In this document: in pieces, positions 32,996 through 44,039 of the stretch
How the letters are laid out: each line of letters opens with the position of its first letter
How positions within the stretch are numbered: position 1 is the first letter of the stretch
Source of the DNA: Diphasiastrum complanatum
Taxonomy: Eukaryota > Streptophyta > Lycopodiopsida > Lycopodiales > Lycopodiaceae
Length of the DNA: 64,000 bases
Direction: 5' to 3'
Assembly: GCA_029204225.1 (NCBI GenBank)
Contig: CM055109.1
Coordinates: forward strand, 31,905,870-31,969,869
Notes under the pieces: model-generated
Told to the model about the DNA's origin: nothing
Databases searched by the model: none
What the model saw: only the letters and a program-made list of their open reading frames with translations
Made by a program: the position numbers and the translations under genes

Positions 32996-33002
32996 GGGGG
33001 AG
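32994..33002 (+). other. CopD polypurine tract
   Basis: AAGGGGGAG directly before TGTTAGATTTC, the 3' LTR start. It overlaps the stop codon of pol. The same ending (GATCCA..TTAAGGGGGG) occurs in CopH at 50865-50881. Confidence 0.8.
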
Positions 33003-33880
33003 TGTTAGATTTCTTAGGCTCAGCTTTAAACAAATCGTTCAAGTAATGAGCATCTTGAAAAATCGAAGGCCGACAACATATTTTCGGGCCTTCACATTTT
33101 TTTCCCTTGAGATTTCTTGTGCCTTAGAAATCATTTTAAGGCACCTTCTCCTCTTTCGTCTTTTTCGCACTAGCAAAATATGCGACACACTAGCCTTGTG
33201 GCCAGAATGCTTTAGAAATCATTTTTAAAGTACCTTATCCTTCTTCGCCCTTCTTTGCTCCTTAGCAAAAAAAAAATGACGTGGCTAGCATGCCTTAGAA
33301 ATCATTTTTAGGGGACCTTCTCCTTTTTGGTCTTTTTTGTTGCCTAAGGCACCTTTGTCTTCTTCATTGCCTTCAGTTTAAGGCACCTTCGCCTTCTCCT
33401 CTGCCTTTAATATAAGGCACTTTTTGGCTTTTTTGCCTTTTTCACTACCTTGAAACTAAGGGCGCCTTACAGATCTACATACCTTTAGTGTAAGGGCACC
33501 TTCAGTCTAAGGGCACCTTTCAGCTTTTTCGGCTTTTTCACATTTTGCTACATTGGTTGACCGACGTCGCCAACTTATCAACAGACCCTAAAACAGCTAG
33601 ACAACCAAATATCCCAAAGGTAGTTGGCGGTTACCAACTTTGTACATATGCAAAGACTGGCGTAAATAGCATTAAAGGATTGTAAGATATATTGTTCCTC
33701 ACCATTTGTAAATCTATATATTAGCTAATTCAAGCTATGTAAGCATTAATTTTGAGTTAATTAAAACTCTCTTTCAATCAAAGTTTTTTCTGTAACCAGC
33801 ATTATCACGCTCAACAAGCTGAAGTTATTACTTCAAGCTATTGTACTCACTGATGATATTTATCACGGTGCAATTTTTGT
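33003..33880 (+). repeat. CopD 3' LTR with internal 85-bp repeats
   Basis: The LTR starts TGTTAGATTTC; its right border is approximate. It contains three diverged tandem units of about 82-88 bp beginning GCCTTAGAAATCATTTT (about 33121), GCTTTAGAAATCATTTTT (about 33209) and GCCTTAGAAATCATTTTT (about 33291). These are followed by several AAGGCACCTT-type words (33152, 33346, 33382, 33465, 33495, 33512). Confidence 0.7.
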
Positions 33881-34060
33881 CTCACTACTGTCTATATGAA
33901 TTCTTTTACTTGAATAATTCTGCTGCTAACTATTGCATTTCTGTTCCTACACGTCGCTCAATCCTCGAGCTTCCGCTGCCGCTCACACCCACACGCGATT
34001 TTATGACAGGACCCGTCACTCTCGTTTTTCCTCCAACGTTCTCCTTCATCTCCTTCACGC

Positions 34061-35166
34061 AAGCACCAAGGTCTTGGTATGAAAGGCTGAACTCCTTTCT
34101 CATATCACTCGAATTTTATCTTAGTGAATATGACCCTTCATTGTACATTAAGTTTGTAAATAACTTTGTAGTTATTCTTCTCATCTATGTAGATGATATC
34201 ATTCTTAGTGGAAATAATGAGGAGCTAGTTGAAGAAACTAAACATGCACTTGGTAGTGAATTTAAAATGCAAGATTTAGGAGTTCTTCACTACATTTTAG
34301 GCCTTGAAATTGACTTTTGGAAAGATCATGCTTTCATAAGTCAAAGTAGATATGCACTTTCCATGCTTAAGAAATTCCAAATGGAAAACTGTAAGGGCCT
34401 AGATACACCAATGGAGCACATTGTAAAAGTTTTTATAAAAGATGATGAAAGATCCTTCAAGGACATCACTCTTTATAGGAGTCTTATTGGCTCACTTATA
34501 TGGTTAACTGTGACAAGGCCTGATCTAAGCTTTAGTGTGCATAAGCTAAGCCAACACATGCAGGATCCAAAGATATATAATTGGAAGTTGGCTAAAAGAA
34601 TCTTGAGATATGTATCTTCTACCTTAGACTATGGATTGATCTATAAAGGAGAAGATCTAACTTTGGTTGTTTTTTTGAATTCAAATTTTGTAGGAGACAG
34701 GTTGGATAGGAAATCCTCAAATGCTTACACAATTTTTCATGGAGGGAATCTAGTTTCTTGGCTATCAAAGAAACAAGCAATTATATCCTTATCATCTTGT
34801 GAAACTGAGTACAAATCTCTTACAACCACAACAAAGGAGGTTTTGTGGATCAAAAGGCTACTCTTGGAGCTAAAGTGTTATGGAGATAAAGACCTTCCAA
34901 TTATCAAAAATGATAACATCTCGGCTCAGGCTCTTGTAAACAATCCTGTGTTCCATACAAGGAGAAAACACATCGAGGTAGCTCATCATTTTGCAAGAGA
35001 AAAAGTTATTGGAAGAGAGATCTTGTTGGAGCATGTTGGATCTTCAAATTGTGTTGCAGATCTTCTCACCAAGCCATTGCTCAAGAATGTTTTTATCAAG
35101 ATGAGGTCTAACCTTGGCCTAATTTCAAAGTCTATACTGCATAGGAACATATATTTTAAGGAGGAG
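34061..35166 (+). pseudogene. Ty1/copia pol fragment CopE: RT end and RNase H
   Basis: An open frame of about 368 codons begins at [19 protein letters not shown], near the end of the RT fingers. It contains the catalytic YVDDIILSG (about 34188-34214), DLGVLHYILGLEIDFW, MLKKFQMENCKGLDTPMEH, RSLIGSLIWLTVTRPDL, HKLSQHMQDPK, then RNase H with SLSSCETEYKSLTTTTKE and NVFIKMRSNLGLI. It has no internal stop, making it the best-preserved copia RNase H in the window, but everything 5' of QAPRS is missing. The upstream 70 codons of the open frame (33841-34060) are unrelated LTR-like sequence that happens to be in frame. The family is that of CopA and CopB. Confidence 0.85.
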
Positions 35167-35900
35167 TGTGCAGATTAGTAAAATTATATCTTCCTATCTC
35201 AAGTTTTGGGGCCATGCCTATCTTATTTCCATTGTATATTCTATTGTACATAAAGGTATGTGAATTGAGCACATAACCTTCTAGAATAGGTCGAGTTTGA
35301 GTTAGGTAGGTTCAATCTTGATGTCATGCAAAAATTTAGATTACATGCAAAGTCATTCAAAGTGCATGCAAGACACATGCAATCAGTGCATGCAAAGTAG
35401 TTTTCATGATCTACACATGTCTAGGTAATTCTGAGAGTTGACATGCAGTACATGCAATATCCATGCATGCAGTTTTACATGTGGATCCTTGGTAGTTGAG
35501 TTAACTAAGTAAGTAAAGTGGACTTTCCAAGCAACTCCACTGTAAGAATTCGAGCCTCTTTGATGTAGGGAAACTTTGGCATGTTTTGCCATATTGTGAA
35601 TATTGAGATTTCGGTGTTTTGGTCTCATTCTCTCTCTATCCAAGTTTTATGTGTTTATTTTCTCTCTCTACCCAAGAGCAGGCTATTTTCTCCATAGTGA
35701 GCACTTAGAATAATTTTTGATATCCATTTCTCATAGTAAGAAGTTAGTTTTTTAAGTCTGATGTATGCCATTGTGCTCTTGCCTTAGATTTTTCAAGTAA
35801 TCTGTTCATTGATCAATCTTGTGCAATCACAACACCTTATAAAGATCCTGAAAGTTGTGTGGTGAAGTTCACACGTGCTAAAAACTTCACAGTCTACTTG
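35167..35900 (+). repeat. CopE 3' LTR (right border approximate)
   Basis: The tract AAGGAGGAG is followed by TGTGCAGATTAG, the LTR start. The stretch contains nine CATGCA words between 35325 and 35471 and a partial CACACGTG word at 35869. There is no second copy, so the right end is uncertain. Confidence 0.5.
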
Positions 35901-36067
35901 CATTTATTACATTAGCCTAGAAATACTAGTTCCTACATGGTCATTCCATCTTTCGGGATTCACCATGAGGCTTACACAGTTTCTACTTGACAATATTAAC
36001 TAGTATTCCTCGGCTCTCAGTCTTTGTTCATCTCGTCTTCTCGGAGACCTCCTCGGTCTAAGGTGAG

Positions 36068-36072
36068 AGGTG
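36068..36072. repeat. CopF target-site duplication, left
   Basis: AGGTG directly before the TGTGAAAG LTR start; the same pentamer is at 42106-42110 after the other LTR. Confidence 0.9.
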
Positions 36073-36722
36073 TGTGAAAGATTTCAGATCCTTAAGATCC
36101 AATCTACTTGAATGATCTTTGGTTAGAAAGAGAAATACACTACCAATTTCACCAATGTAGAAAAATCAGCATCTACACACAATTTGAGATGCAAACACTA
36201 ATAGAACTTGATCAAACTTGAATGAAATGATTATGTACTGTTGCTGTTTGTACAAAACCAGCAAGCTACTGTATTTCACACGTGTGGATCCAAAAATAAC
36301 AAATATAGATCATTCTACACATAGAATTGCAAGCAATCACCAAGATAGTGCACCAATGGATAGTAGAACCCAAGAGAACCATGTATAAGCATGAAATGAG
36401 ATAGAGAAGAGAGAAGATGACTCTCTCCAAGAGTTACATCCTTTTATAGCAGGTCCAAACCCTATTTGGCCACTTGGCTTTCCCACCAAAATGCTAACCC
36501 TACCAATTTTGGGTCTGGATTCAATGTATCCAACTTATTCAAATTGAATCTACTCAAACTCGCATTCTATCTTTCCCACACTTTCAAAAAGTGTTTATTC
36601 AAATGAAATTTAAACTAATAAACTTTGAAAAGTCAACCTCTAAGTCTATAACAAGTTTTGGCCTCAATATGCCAAATGTGGAAATATTGCAAAATGTGAT
36701 GAAACTAGTTGAATCTTTCACA
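36073..36722 (-). repeat. CopF 3' LTR (650 bp)
   Basis: It starts TGTGAAAGATT and ends AATCTTTCACA, an 11-bp inverted terminal repeat. By eye it differs from the LTR at 41456-42105 at about 17 of 650 positions (about 97 percent identity), and both are exactly 650 bp. It carries one CACACGTGTG (36277-36286). A polypurine tract GAAGAGGGAG (minus strand) lies at 36732-36723. Confidence 0.95.
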
Positions 36723-37305
36723 CTCCCTCTTCAACTAGTTTTAGCATAGACTTTGATAATACTTTAAGTGAAGTCCTATGCTTCATGAACAAGTCTTTTC
36801 CCAATGCTTTGGTGAAGATATCAGCTACACATTCCCTTGAAGACACATGTTGAAGCTCCACCTCCTTTGCAATGACTCGCTCCCTCACAAAATGATATTG
36901 TATCTCAATATGCTTGCTCCTAGCATGAAAGATAGGATTGGATGCCATTCTTTGGGCTGATTGATTGTCACAAAAGATGATTGGTCTCTCTGAAAAATCC
37001 AGCAAGTGAAGATCCTTGATCATCCTCTTGATCCATACCATCTCCTTTGTGCAATGTGTAAGAGCTTTGTACTCGGCCTTACTAGATGACAATGAGATAG
37101 TGGCTTGTTTCTTTGACATCCATGATATAGCTCCATCACCTATGAAAATACAATAAGAACTAATGGATTTCCTATCCATTACATCTCCAGCATAGTCCGA
37201 ATCTAAAAATCCAAAAAGATTAGGTGATGATCCCTCATACAATATGCCAAAATCTCGAGTTCCAATGATGTACCTCAAAACTCGCTTTCCTAGCTTCCAA
37301 TGCTC
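36723..37305 (-). pseudogene. CopF RNase H
   Basis: From HWKLGKRVLRYIIG (37303-37260) the minus-strand frame of 186 codons from 37278 reads GFLDSDYAGDVMDRKS, SWMSKKQATISLSSSKAEY, LPIIFCDNQSAQRMASNP-like text, HARSKHIEIQYHFVRERV and ADIFTKALGKDLF. This is a nearly intact copia RNase H and tail. RNase H would remove the RNA strand after first-strand synthesis. It is separated from integrase by the unrelated segment 37306-38385, so no RT palm is present in this element. Confidence 0.9.
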
Positions 37306-38385
37306 CTAGCATAGTTTTTGCCAATAGAACTTTGATCCATCATAAGAATGATCTTCTTCCTAAGAATAGATCTCCTTTCAATGATTATGTAATGCTCAAA
37401 ATAGAAACAACCATAATTGATATAGAGAATAGTGTCCACTTGGGATGCTTCACTATTTCTTACATCAATTTTACATGTAAAAATGTGACTAGAACATGAA
37501 GAATCAAATAGAATGTAAATGAAATGATTTCACCATGCTTCCAACTCCGAACTCTCTGGAAAAATACAGCAAACAAACAATAAATGTGAGTGATCAACTT
37601 TTGCTTGCATGTCTCCTCCTTCTTTGTCCTTTGTTGCCATGTATCCACCATGATACTCCATGAATGAGCCTCCATCTCCATCTTGCCACAAGAAACCATC
37701 AAACCTTGGAAATCCATGAGTAGGTGAGTAAATTAATGATGCGAATCCAGCACCACATGACTCCATAAACCAAGTAGTTTGCACTAGTCCATCTTCAAGA
37801 TCTACTTGACACAAGAAAACGACCATGAATTCACCAAAAATTGACAATCTCCAAGTATTGGCACCAAGTAGCTCAACACTTGAGAACTTAGCCATGGATG
37901 AGTGACATAATGGACCTCCAATAGCTTCATTTCTATCAGCAAAATCAGCCAAGAATGCTAGTACAAATCTAACATCAAAACAATGCTCACCAATGTAGCT
38001 AGTTTTACCATATCTTGACAATTTGAACACATCCACATGAAATTGCTCAAACATGAGATAGAACAAGTAAAGTAAACTTGAACAACACTTCCTTGCTGCT
38101 CCTTTGACCTTACTTGAGTCTTCAATATGTTGCAAAAATATATCCATAACACCTTTGCCAATTACCTCTCCTTTGATGCTCTTGACTAGCTCCAAATTGC
38201 CAACTTCCCTTTTGACTAGTTGAAGCGCTTTGAGATCAATTTCTTGATCTTAAACTTGACCATCAAAGTCATTGAACAAACTTTGTTTTTCAGATCCATT
38301 ACTTGATTTTACAGCAAGATAACATCCATCCACTTGCATAGCTCTATGTACACAAGAAGATCTTCCAAAAGATGTTCCACTCTTC
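37306..38385 (-). other. Unrelated segment in the place of CopF reverse transcriptase
   Basis: Between the integrase tail (LEYQSLMKSGT) and RNase H (HWKLGKR) about 1.08 kb of unrelated sequence replaces the RT. The minus strand holds an open frame of about 221 codons (38195-37533). It contains LYLFYLMFEQFHVDVFKLS, FDVRFVLAFLADFADRN, GEFMVVFLCQVDLEDGLVQ and PRFDGFLWQDGDGGSF, with no copia or other domain I recognise. Stops follow downstream (37530-37310). It may be captured host sequence or the non-coding filler of a non-autonomous family. Confidence 0.7.
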
Positions 38386-39953
38386 ATAAGAGATTGATAC
38401 TCAAGATCCATTGGTTGGATCCACTCCTCTTCTTTCCTTGCTTGATCTACACTTGTAGGCTCATCCAAAGAGGTTAGAAAAGCAACATAATTTCCAGAAA
38501 CTACTTGCTTACCCTTTTGATCATATGTGAGCCTTGAAGGTACTTGTCTTTCTCTTGATGTTCTCCTTGGCTTTTGACTTGATGAAGGTCCATCATCACC
38601 ACCATCTAAAGTAGGATCCTTCTCATCAACATCAAAAATGTTAGATCCATCTACTTTACCATCAATCATGCTTGAAGACACCTTTGGAATGTTTCCCTCA
38701 TAAAAAATGACATCTCTACCAACAATCACTTTGTTAGTAGAAGGAATGTAAACCTTGTAGGCTTTACTCACCTCACTATATCCAACAAAAATACCTCTTC
38801 TTGAAGATGGATCCTCCTTGGTCCTATCATCAAGAGTAATGTTGACATAGCATGTGCATCCAAAGGTTCTTAGAAAGTTGACACTCGGCCTCCTCTTGAA
38901 TAGCATCTCAAAAGGTGTCCTTCCATTTAGAATAGCACTCGGCCACCTATTGCACAAGAAATTGGCACACAACAAAGCTTGATCCCAAAATGGTTTGTCA
39001 AGATTAGCACTTAACCTCATAGCTTTAGCACTTTCACATAAAGTTCTATTCTTCCTTTCAGCCACTCCATTTTGTTGTGGGGTCCTTGATGTTGTATACT
39101 CCCTCTTGATCCCATGCTCATCACAAAAGGCCTTGAACTTGTTAGATATGTACTCACCACCATTGTCACCTCTCAAGCACTTGATCTTTGTAGAAAATTG
39201 GTTCTCCCTTGCATTCTTGAACTTGACGAAGACATCATACACTTCATCCTTACTCTTTAGTAGATAGATCCAACAAAATCTACTAGAATCATCAATAAAT
39301 GTTACATACATCTTAGCTCCACTATTGCTAATTGTAGTAAGTCCATGAATATCCGAATGTACAAGTTGAAAAGGCCTTGTAGATCTAGAAATAGATCTAG
39401 TATAAGGTAGTCTATGTGACTTAGACAAAGCACAACACTCACAAACATGCTTGTCATTACTTAAGGAACTTGGAAGACCAATCACAACCTTCTTCATTGC
39501 CATTACCTCCAATGACTTGAAGTTGAGGTGTCCCATCCTTTTGTGCCAAACCTCTTGAACAGAAATTTGCACCCTTGCAACACATCCAACTTGGTTAGCA
39601 ATAACACAAGCATCAAGTTTGAACAACTTCCCTTTTCTTTTACCTTTTCCAATCAAGACATCCTTCATTTTGATCAAACAAGCATCTCCATCAAACTCCA
39701 CCTTGAGGCCCTTACTTAGCATTTGACTCACACTAAGCAAATTCTTGGTAATAGATGGAATAAACAAGACACCCTCCAAATGAACATTCCTATTTGTAGA
39801 GAGAGAAATAGGAATTGTGCCAATCCCTTTGATTGCACACTCACCATCATTGGCCGTGTAGATCACCCTCTTGTCATCTCCATATGCCAACAAAGAAGTG
39901 AAGTACTCTTTGTGAAAGGTCATGTGTGAACTTGCTCCACTATCAATCACCAA
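38386..39953 (-). CDS. CopF protease and integrase
   Basis: An open frame of 567 codons (39953-38250, of which the last about 45 belong to the foreign segment) starts at VIDSGASSHMTFHKEYF, the protease active site. It has the HHCC zinc domain HKRMGHLNFKSLEV and CECCALSKSHRLPY, then the integrase core with VHSDIHGL (first Asp), LRGDNGGEYISNKF (second Asp) and NGVAERKNRTL (Glu), all intact. It ends WIQPMDLEYQSLMKSGT. It overlaps the Gag frame by 7 bases in the -1 frame, meaning either a programmed shift or a one-base lesion. Integrase and protease appear potentially active, but the RT is lost. Confidence 0.9.
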
Positions 39954-40855
39954 GGATCTAGATCTCCATCATTAGCAAGCATACATGAAGACATCACAAA
40001 AGCATCATCATTTGCATCTTGCACATCCAAACCATCCTCATCAAGAGTAAGATTACCTTGCTTGTCTCCTTGATCTCTCTTCTTCTTGTAGCACTCACTT
40101 GCAAAGTGTCCTTTGATGCCACAATAGAAGCACTTGAGCTTTGATCTATTCTTCTTTTTGCCACTTGAAGAAGCATCCACTTGATCTTGCCCTTTAGACC
40201 ACTTGCTTTTGGTTTTTCCCTTGAATTTGCCCTTTGTGAACATAGCATCCTCTTGAAGTGTCGATGTAGATCCACCTCTTGCTTGAAGCCTATATTCCTC
40301 ATTGATCAAGCTCTCTTGAAGATCCATCAAACTTGACAAAGTCTTTTGAATAGCAATACTTTGAACAATGTTAGCATGAGCATCCAACAAGCCATTAAGA
40401 ATCACTTGAATAAGCTCTCCTTCCTTAATGCTTTCATCTATGCAAGCTAACTCATCATTCAATGCTTTCATTTTCAAAACAAAAGTACTTGGACTTTCTT
40501 CATTCTTTTGCAAACAAGAAAAGATTTGCCTTTTTAGAGTCAACACTCTAGAAGTAGACTTGGATTCATAAAGCTTCTTCAATGAATTCCAAGCTTCCAA
40601 AGATGATGTGCACTTACCAACTTCCTTGAGAAGTTCATTGGTAACATTCATCTTTATCATGTGTAGAGCCTTCTTGGCCCTCTTGTCATACCTCAATTGA
40701 TCTTGTTGTGTTGCTGGTCTCTCGTCCAAACCTACAACAATATCCAAAAGATCATTCATCTCAAGAAGTGACTCCATCCTCACTTTCCATAATGAATAGT
40801 TACTTGAGGTAAGCCTATCATTGGCTTCCAACATGACTCCAATTGAGGTTGCCAT
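39947..40855 (-). CDS. CopF Gag (UBN2 type)
   Basis: An intact 302-codon frame from ATG 40855 reads MATSIGVMLEANDRLTSSN, WKVRMESLLEMNDLLDIV, LEAWNSLKKLYESKSTSRV, LVQVILNGLLDA-like core text, and one zinc knuckle CFYCGIKGHFASEC near residue 245. It ends NDGDLDPW. Length and order match a full-length copia Gag. It packages element RNA. The CopG Gag fragment (48517) is homologous (MSSMGGYMLESSEKLTSTN). Confidence 0.93.
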   Translation of the reverse strand: MATSIGVMLEANDRLTSSNYSLWKVRMESLLEMNDLLDIVVGLDERPATQQDQLRYDKRAKKALHMIKMNVTNELLKEVGKCTSSLEAWNSLKKLYESKSTSRVLTLKRQIFSCLQKNEESPSTFVLKMKALNDELACIDESIKEGELIQVILNGLLDAHANIVQSIAIQKTLSSLMDLQESLINEEYRLQARGGSTSTLQEDAMFTKGKFKGKTKSKWSKGQDQVDASSSGKKKNRSKLKCFYCGIKGHFASECYKKKRDQGDKQGNLTLDEDGLDVQDANDDAFVMSSCMLANDGDLDPW

Positions 40856-41443
40856 GTAGCAATGACCTGATCTTTTCTTTCAACCTGTTTCAATGCACAA
40901 AGCACTCCTTTGAACAACAACAAATGCTTTCAAAAGAAATCACCAAGATTTGAAACTATCTCACAAATTCTCTTCTAGCACTTATCCAAGCAAATCAACA
41001 CATAGAATCATGGAATCTTGATCACCCTATGATCTATTCTCAATCTAATGACTTTTGCCACTTCCTAACATTGAAACACACTCAAATGAAGTCCAGAAAC
41101 CTCACTATCTAGATATCCAATCAAAATTAGGGTTTTGACAAAATCACAAAAAATTGACTATTCCAAATCTACATGCAAATGCTGAAAATTTGATATGCAA
41201 TCTATAAGCCACTACTTAGGCTGAACCAATGATCTAAAAATCGGCCAAATCCAGCATGTGAATTCAAAAAATGGAATTGAACAAGTATATTGACCTATTT
41301 AGTGTTTTGATCTACAAAAGATCCAATCTACAAAAGCAAAAAATCCGATTTTGGTGTAGAATCCTCTTTAGCATGCTCTAGACTTGATATCTTCACCAAA
41401 TCATTGATAGATCTGATTTCCTCCTTCATAACTTGAAACACAA
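40856..41443 (-). other. CopF 5' untranslated leader
   Basis: About 590 bp between the primer-binding site and the Gag start codon, without coding text. It would carry packaging signals. No further structure was recognised. Confidence 0.7.
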
Positions 41444-41455
41444 GCTCTGATACCA
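41444..41455 (-). other. CopF primer-binding site, tRNA-iMet type
   Basis: On the minus strand TGGTATCAGAGC directly follows the LTR end at 41456, complementary to initiator tRNA-Met. Confidence 0.93.
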
Positions 41456-42105
41456 TGTGAAAGATTTTAGATCCTTAAGATCCAATCTACTTGAATGATC
41501 TTTGGTTAGAAAGAGAAATACACTACCAATTTCACCAATGTAGAAAAATCAGCATCTACACACAATTTGAGATGCAAACACTAATAAAACTTGATCAAAC
41601 TTGAATGAAATGATTATGTACTGTTGCTGTCTGTACAAAACCAGAAAGCTACTGTATTTCACACGTGTGGATCCAAAAATAGCAAATATAGATCATTCTA
41701 CACATAGAATTGCAAGCAATCACCAAGATAGTGCACCAATGGATAGTAGAACCCAAGAGAACCATGTATAAGCATGAAATGAGATAGAGAAGAGAGAAGA
41801 TGACTCTCTCCACGAGTTACATCCTTTTATAGTAGGTCCAAACCCTATTTGGCCACTTGGCTTTCCCACCAAAATGCTAACCCTACCAATTTTGGGTCTA
41901 GATTCAATGTACCCAACTTATTCAAATTGAATTTACTCAAACTCCCATTCTATCTTTCCCACACTTTCAAAAAGTGTTTATTCGAATGAAACTTAGACTA
42001 ATGAACTTTGAAAAGTCAACCTCTAAGTCTAAAACAAGTTTTGGCCTCAATATGCCAAATATGGAAATATTGCAAAATGTGATGAAACTAGTTGAATCTT
42101 TCACA
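41456..42105 (-). repeat. CopF 5' LTR (650 bp)
   Basis: It is the same sequence as 36073-36722 with about 17 differences, starting TGTGAAAGATT and ending AATCTTTCACA. One CACACGTGTG at 41660-41669. AGGTG follows at 42106-42110, matching the left duplication. Confidence 0.95.
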
Positions 42106-42139
42106 AGGTGCTCGTGGGTAGCTCTGGCCAAGTGTCTTG

Positions 42140-42853
42140 GTTTATGCTTCCTAGATTTTTCTCTTTATTTGTTTTTGTGTTCAGGTGCTTTGGAGAAGAA
42201 GCTTGAAGCTTTAGCTTAAGGACGTTATGCCAAATTTTGGATTGGAGGCTTTGGGATCTCAAATCCTCTTGGATCTCTCTCTTTCTCCCTCTCCCTCTCT
42301 CTCTTCTCTTTGACTATCTATCTACTCCATATCTCTTGTGTTACACCTCCAATTTTGGAGTATCTACACCATAAACTAAACTTGGCCATTCTGCTAACTC
42401 GACCCACTACAACAAAAAATCCAGCAACTCATTTACTATGAAACAAAGCTCTATTTCCTCCAAACCCGACCTTCCATAGGTCAAGAACAGTCCATAATGA
42501 GCTTATGATCTTGAACCATGATTTTCACTACCAAACACTCCAAAACTGGGTGCATGCATGCATGATGTGCTTCAAAACTTTTGCATGTGTGCATTACTCT
42601 GATGATTGCCTTTGCATGAAACTATAGTCTGTTTATTTCCAGTTGCATGTCAAGTTTCTAGACTTCTTCATCATTCCATGTCTAGAGAATTGAAGTTTTA
42701 TGGGGAAAATCCTATGCTTCTGATAAGCTAGATTTGAAAAAGTCCATTGAAAAGAACCAAGTTCATATTCCACCTTTTATGATCTTTTTTGGGAATCCAA
42801 TGTATATGTAATTGGCAAAGACCAATTGGTTTTGCATAATAAAGATATCCTTC

Positions 42854-42884
<31 letters not shown>

Positions 42885-43037
42885 TCCACATCTTGACCCC
42901 TCAGTGCTTTTGTTGCATGTGAATGAATTTTTGTGATTCATTGTTTTTGAGTTTTATTTTCAAGTTAATTTGATTTCATTTAAGTTGATTTAAGATTTGT
43001 TTTATGTGAATGTAAAGTCAATAAGTTTATGGGTCTA
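42140..43037 (+). repeat. GypD LTR, left inverted-repeat arm
   Basis: It is repeated in inverse orientation at 44699-45586 with small differences. The arm contains a CT-rich stretch (42280-42310), CATGCATGCATG (42553), and a G29 run (42854-42882). It lies directly upstream of a tRNA-Met-like primer-binding site, so it is a 5' LTR. Its own promoter part left of 42140 is missing or replaced. Confidence 0.8.
42854..42882 (+). repeat. G29 homopolymer in GypD LTR
   Basis: An uninterrupted run of 29 G. The homologous position of the inverted arm (44856-44868) is C13, so the run length differs between the two LTR copies. Confidence 0.95.
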
Positions 43038-43071
43038 AGGATTTTAGGAAACCCTCCCTTGAGGTTCGCAC

Positions 43072-43084
43072 TTTAGTATCAGAG
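43072..43084 (+). other. GypD primer-binding site, tRNA-iMet type with mismatch
   Basis: TAGTATCAGAGCT follows the left arm; it equals the tRNA-Met PBS with one change (TGG to TAG). Confidence 0.7.
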
Positions 43085-43134
43085 CTAAGGTTTTACATTT
43101 TGTGGATTTCTTGTGAGGATTTTTCTGTTTAGAT

Positions 43135-43990
43135 GCCAACCCATTGAACTCTACATCTTTACTTTCGAATTGACTTCCCATCTGCTCTTATCTCTTTTTC
43201 TTTTCTTACAAAACTTTTACAATGCAAGAGAGAACCAGCCATGACTAGGTGATCCTAGCGAGTTAGATCTTCAAATTCTCTTTTGTTTCCAACCCAATTC
43301 CATAAGAATTGCAGCTTCCATTTTCCTTTTTGGGGAGTGGCACTTTTTCTAATCCCAAGTTTTTTCATACTATTGGCCTTGAAATCTATGTTTCAGGAAG
43401 TATCTTTTGCTCCAACAAAGATGACTAGCTCTTCATGAAGTGCTCCAAGTTTTTCCCATTGCTCTCGCCATCTCCATCTACATCACCTAGATTGACATCT
43501 TCTCGTCCGAGAAGAAGAAAAATTGAATCGCAGGAAAGACATCATAATGGAAGTGGAAACAAAAACAAGATGAAAGAGCTCCATCCATTGTTTAAAAGAC
43601 CTTTTGCACCAAATAGCTTGAATTGCATGGAGAGAATCAAGAAGACCAAGACTCATGCTCAACAGGATGAAGAATCCGATGATGAGACATTGGAAGCATA
43701 CATGCAAAGAATCAAAAAGCCGCATGTACAAGGAACATACAACCCAAAGTTAGTCATGTCCATTCAATCCTTGAAGACCATACTAGTAAAGCGAGGGAAG
43801 TACTTTTTTAACCATATTGATTGTCCATTAGGACCAAAAGAATGCTTCAAGTGTAGATCTAGAGATGTTTTAAGGAAAAACATCAAATATAGTGGTCAAT
43901 CTCAAGTTGTATCAAGAATGATTTTGATTCGAATGCCATCAAGTTCTTTTTCTTTGTATATTTTAATCATACATGACATGTGTTGTTGAT
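43135..43990 (+). pseudogene. GypD Gag remnant
   Basis: An open frame from 43435 (184 codons) contains a Ser/Pro-rich start (PLLSPSPSTSPRLTSSRP) and a basic region (SRPRRRKIESQERHH). It continues DEESDDETLEAYMQRIKKP and CPLGPKECFKCRSRD. The position between PBS and pol suggests Gag, but the domain is not clearly recognisable and only half a zinc-knuckle pattern is present. Low-confidence assignment by position. Confidence 0.4.
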
Positions 43991-44039
43991 TTATGCTTTT
44001 AGTAGCTTAACACTTGTTTGTATACTATTTGCAAAGTAA

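Noticed and set aside
33841-34060. N-terminal 70 codons of the long CopE frame as a signal-peptide protein
   Set aside because: The hydrophobic start is non-coding LTR-like sequence that happens to be in frame with the copia fragment starting at QAPRSW.
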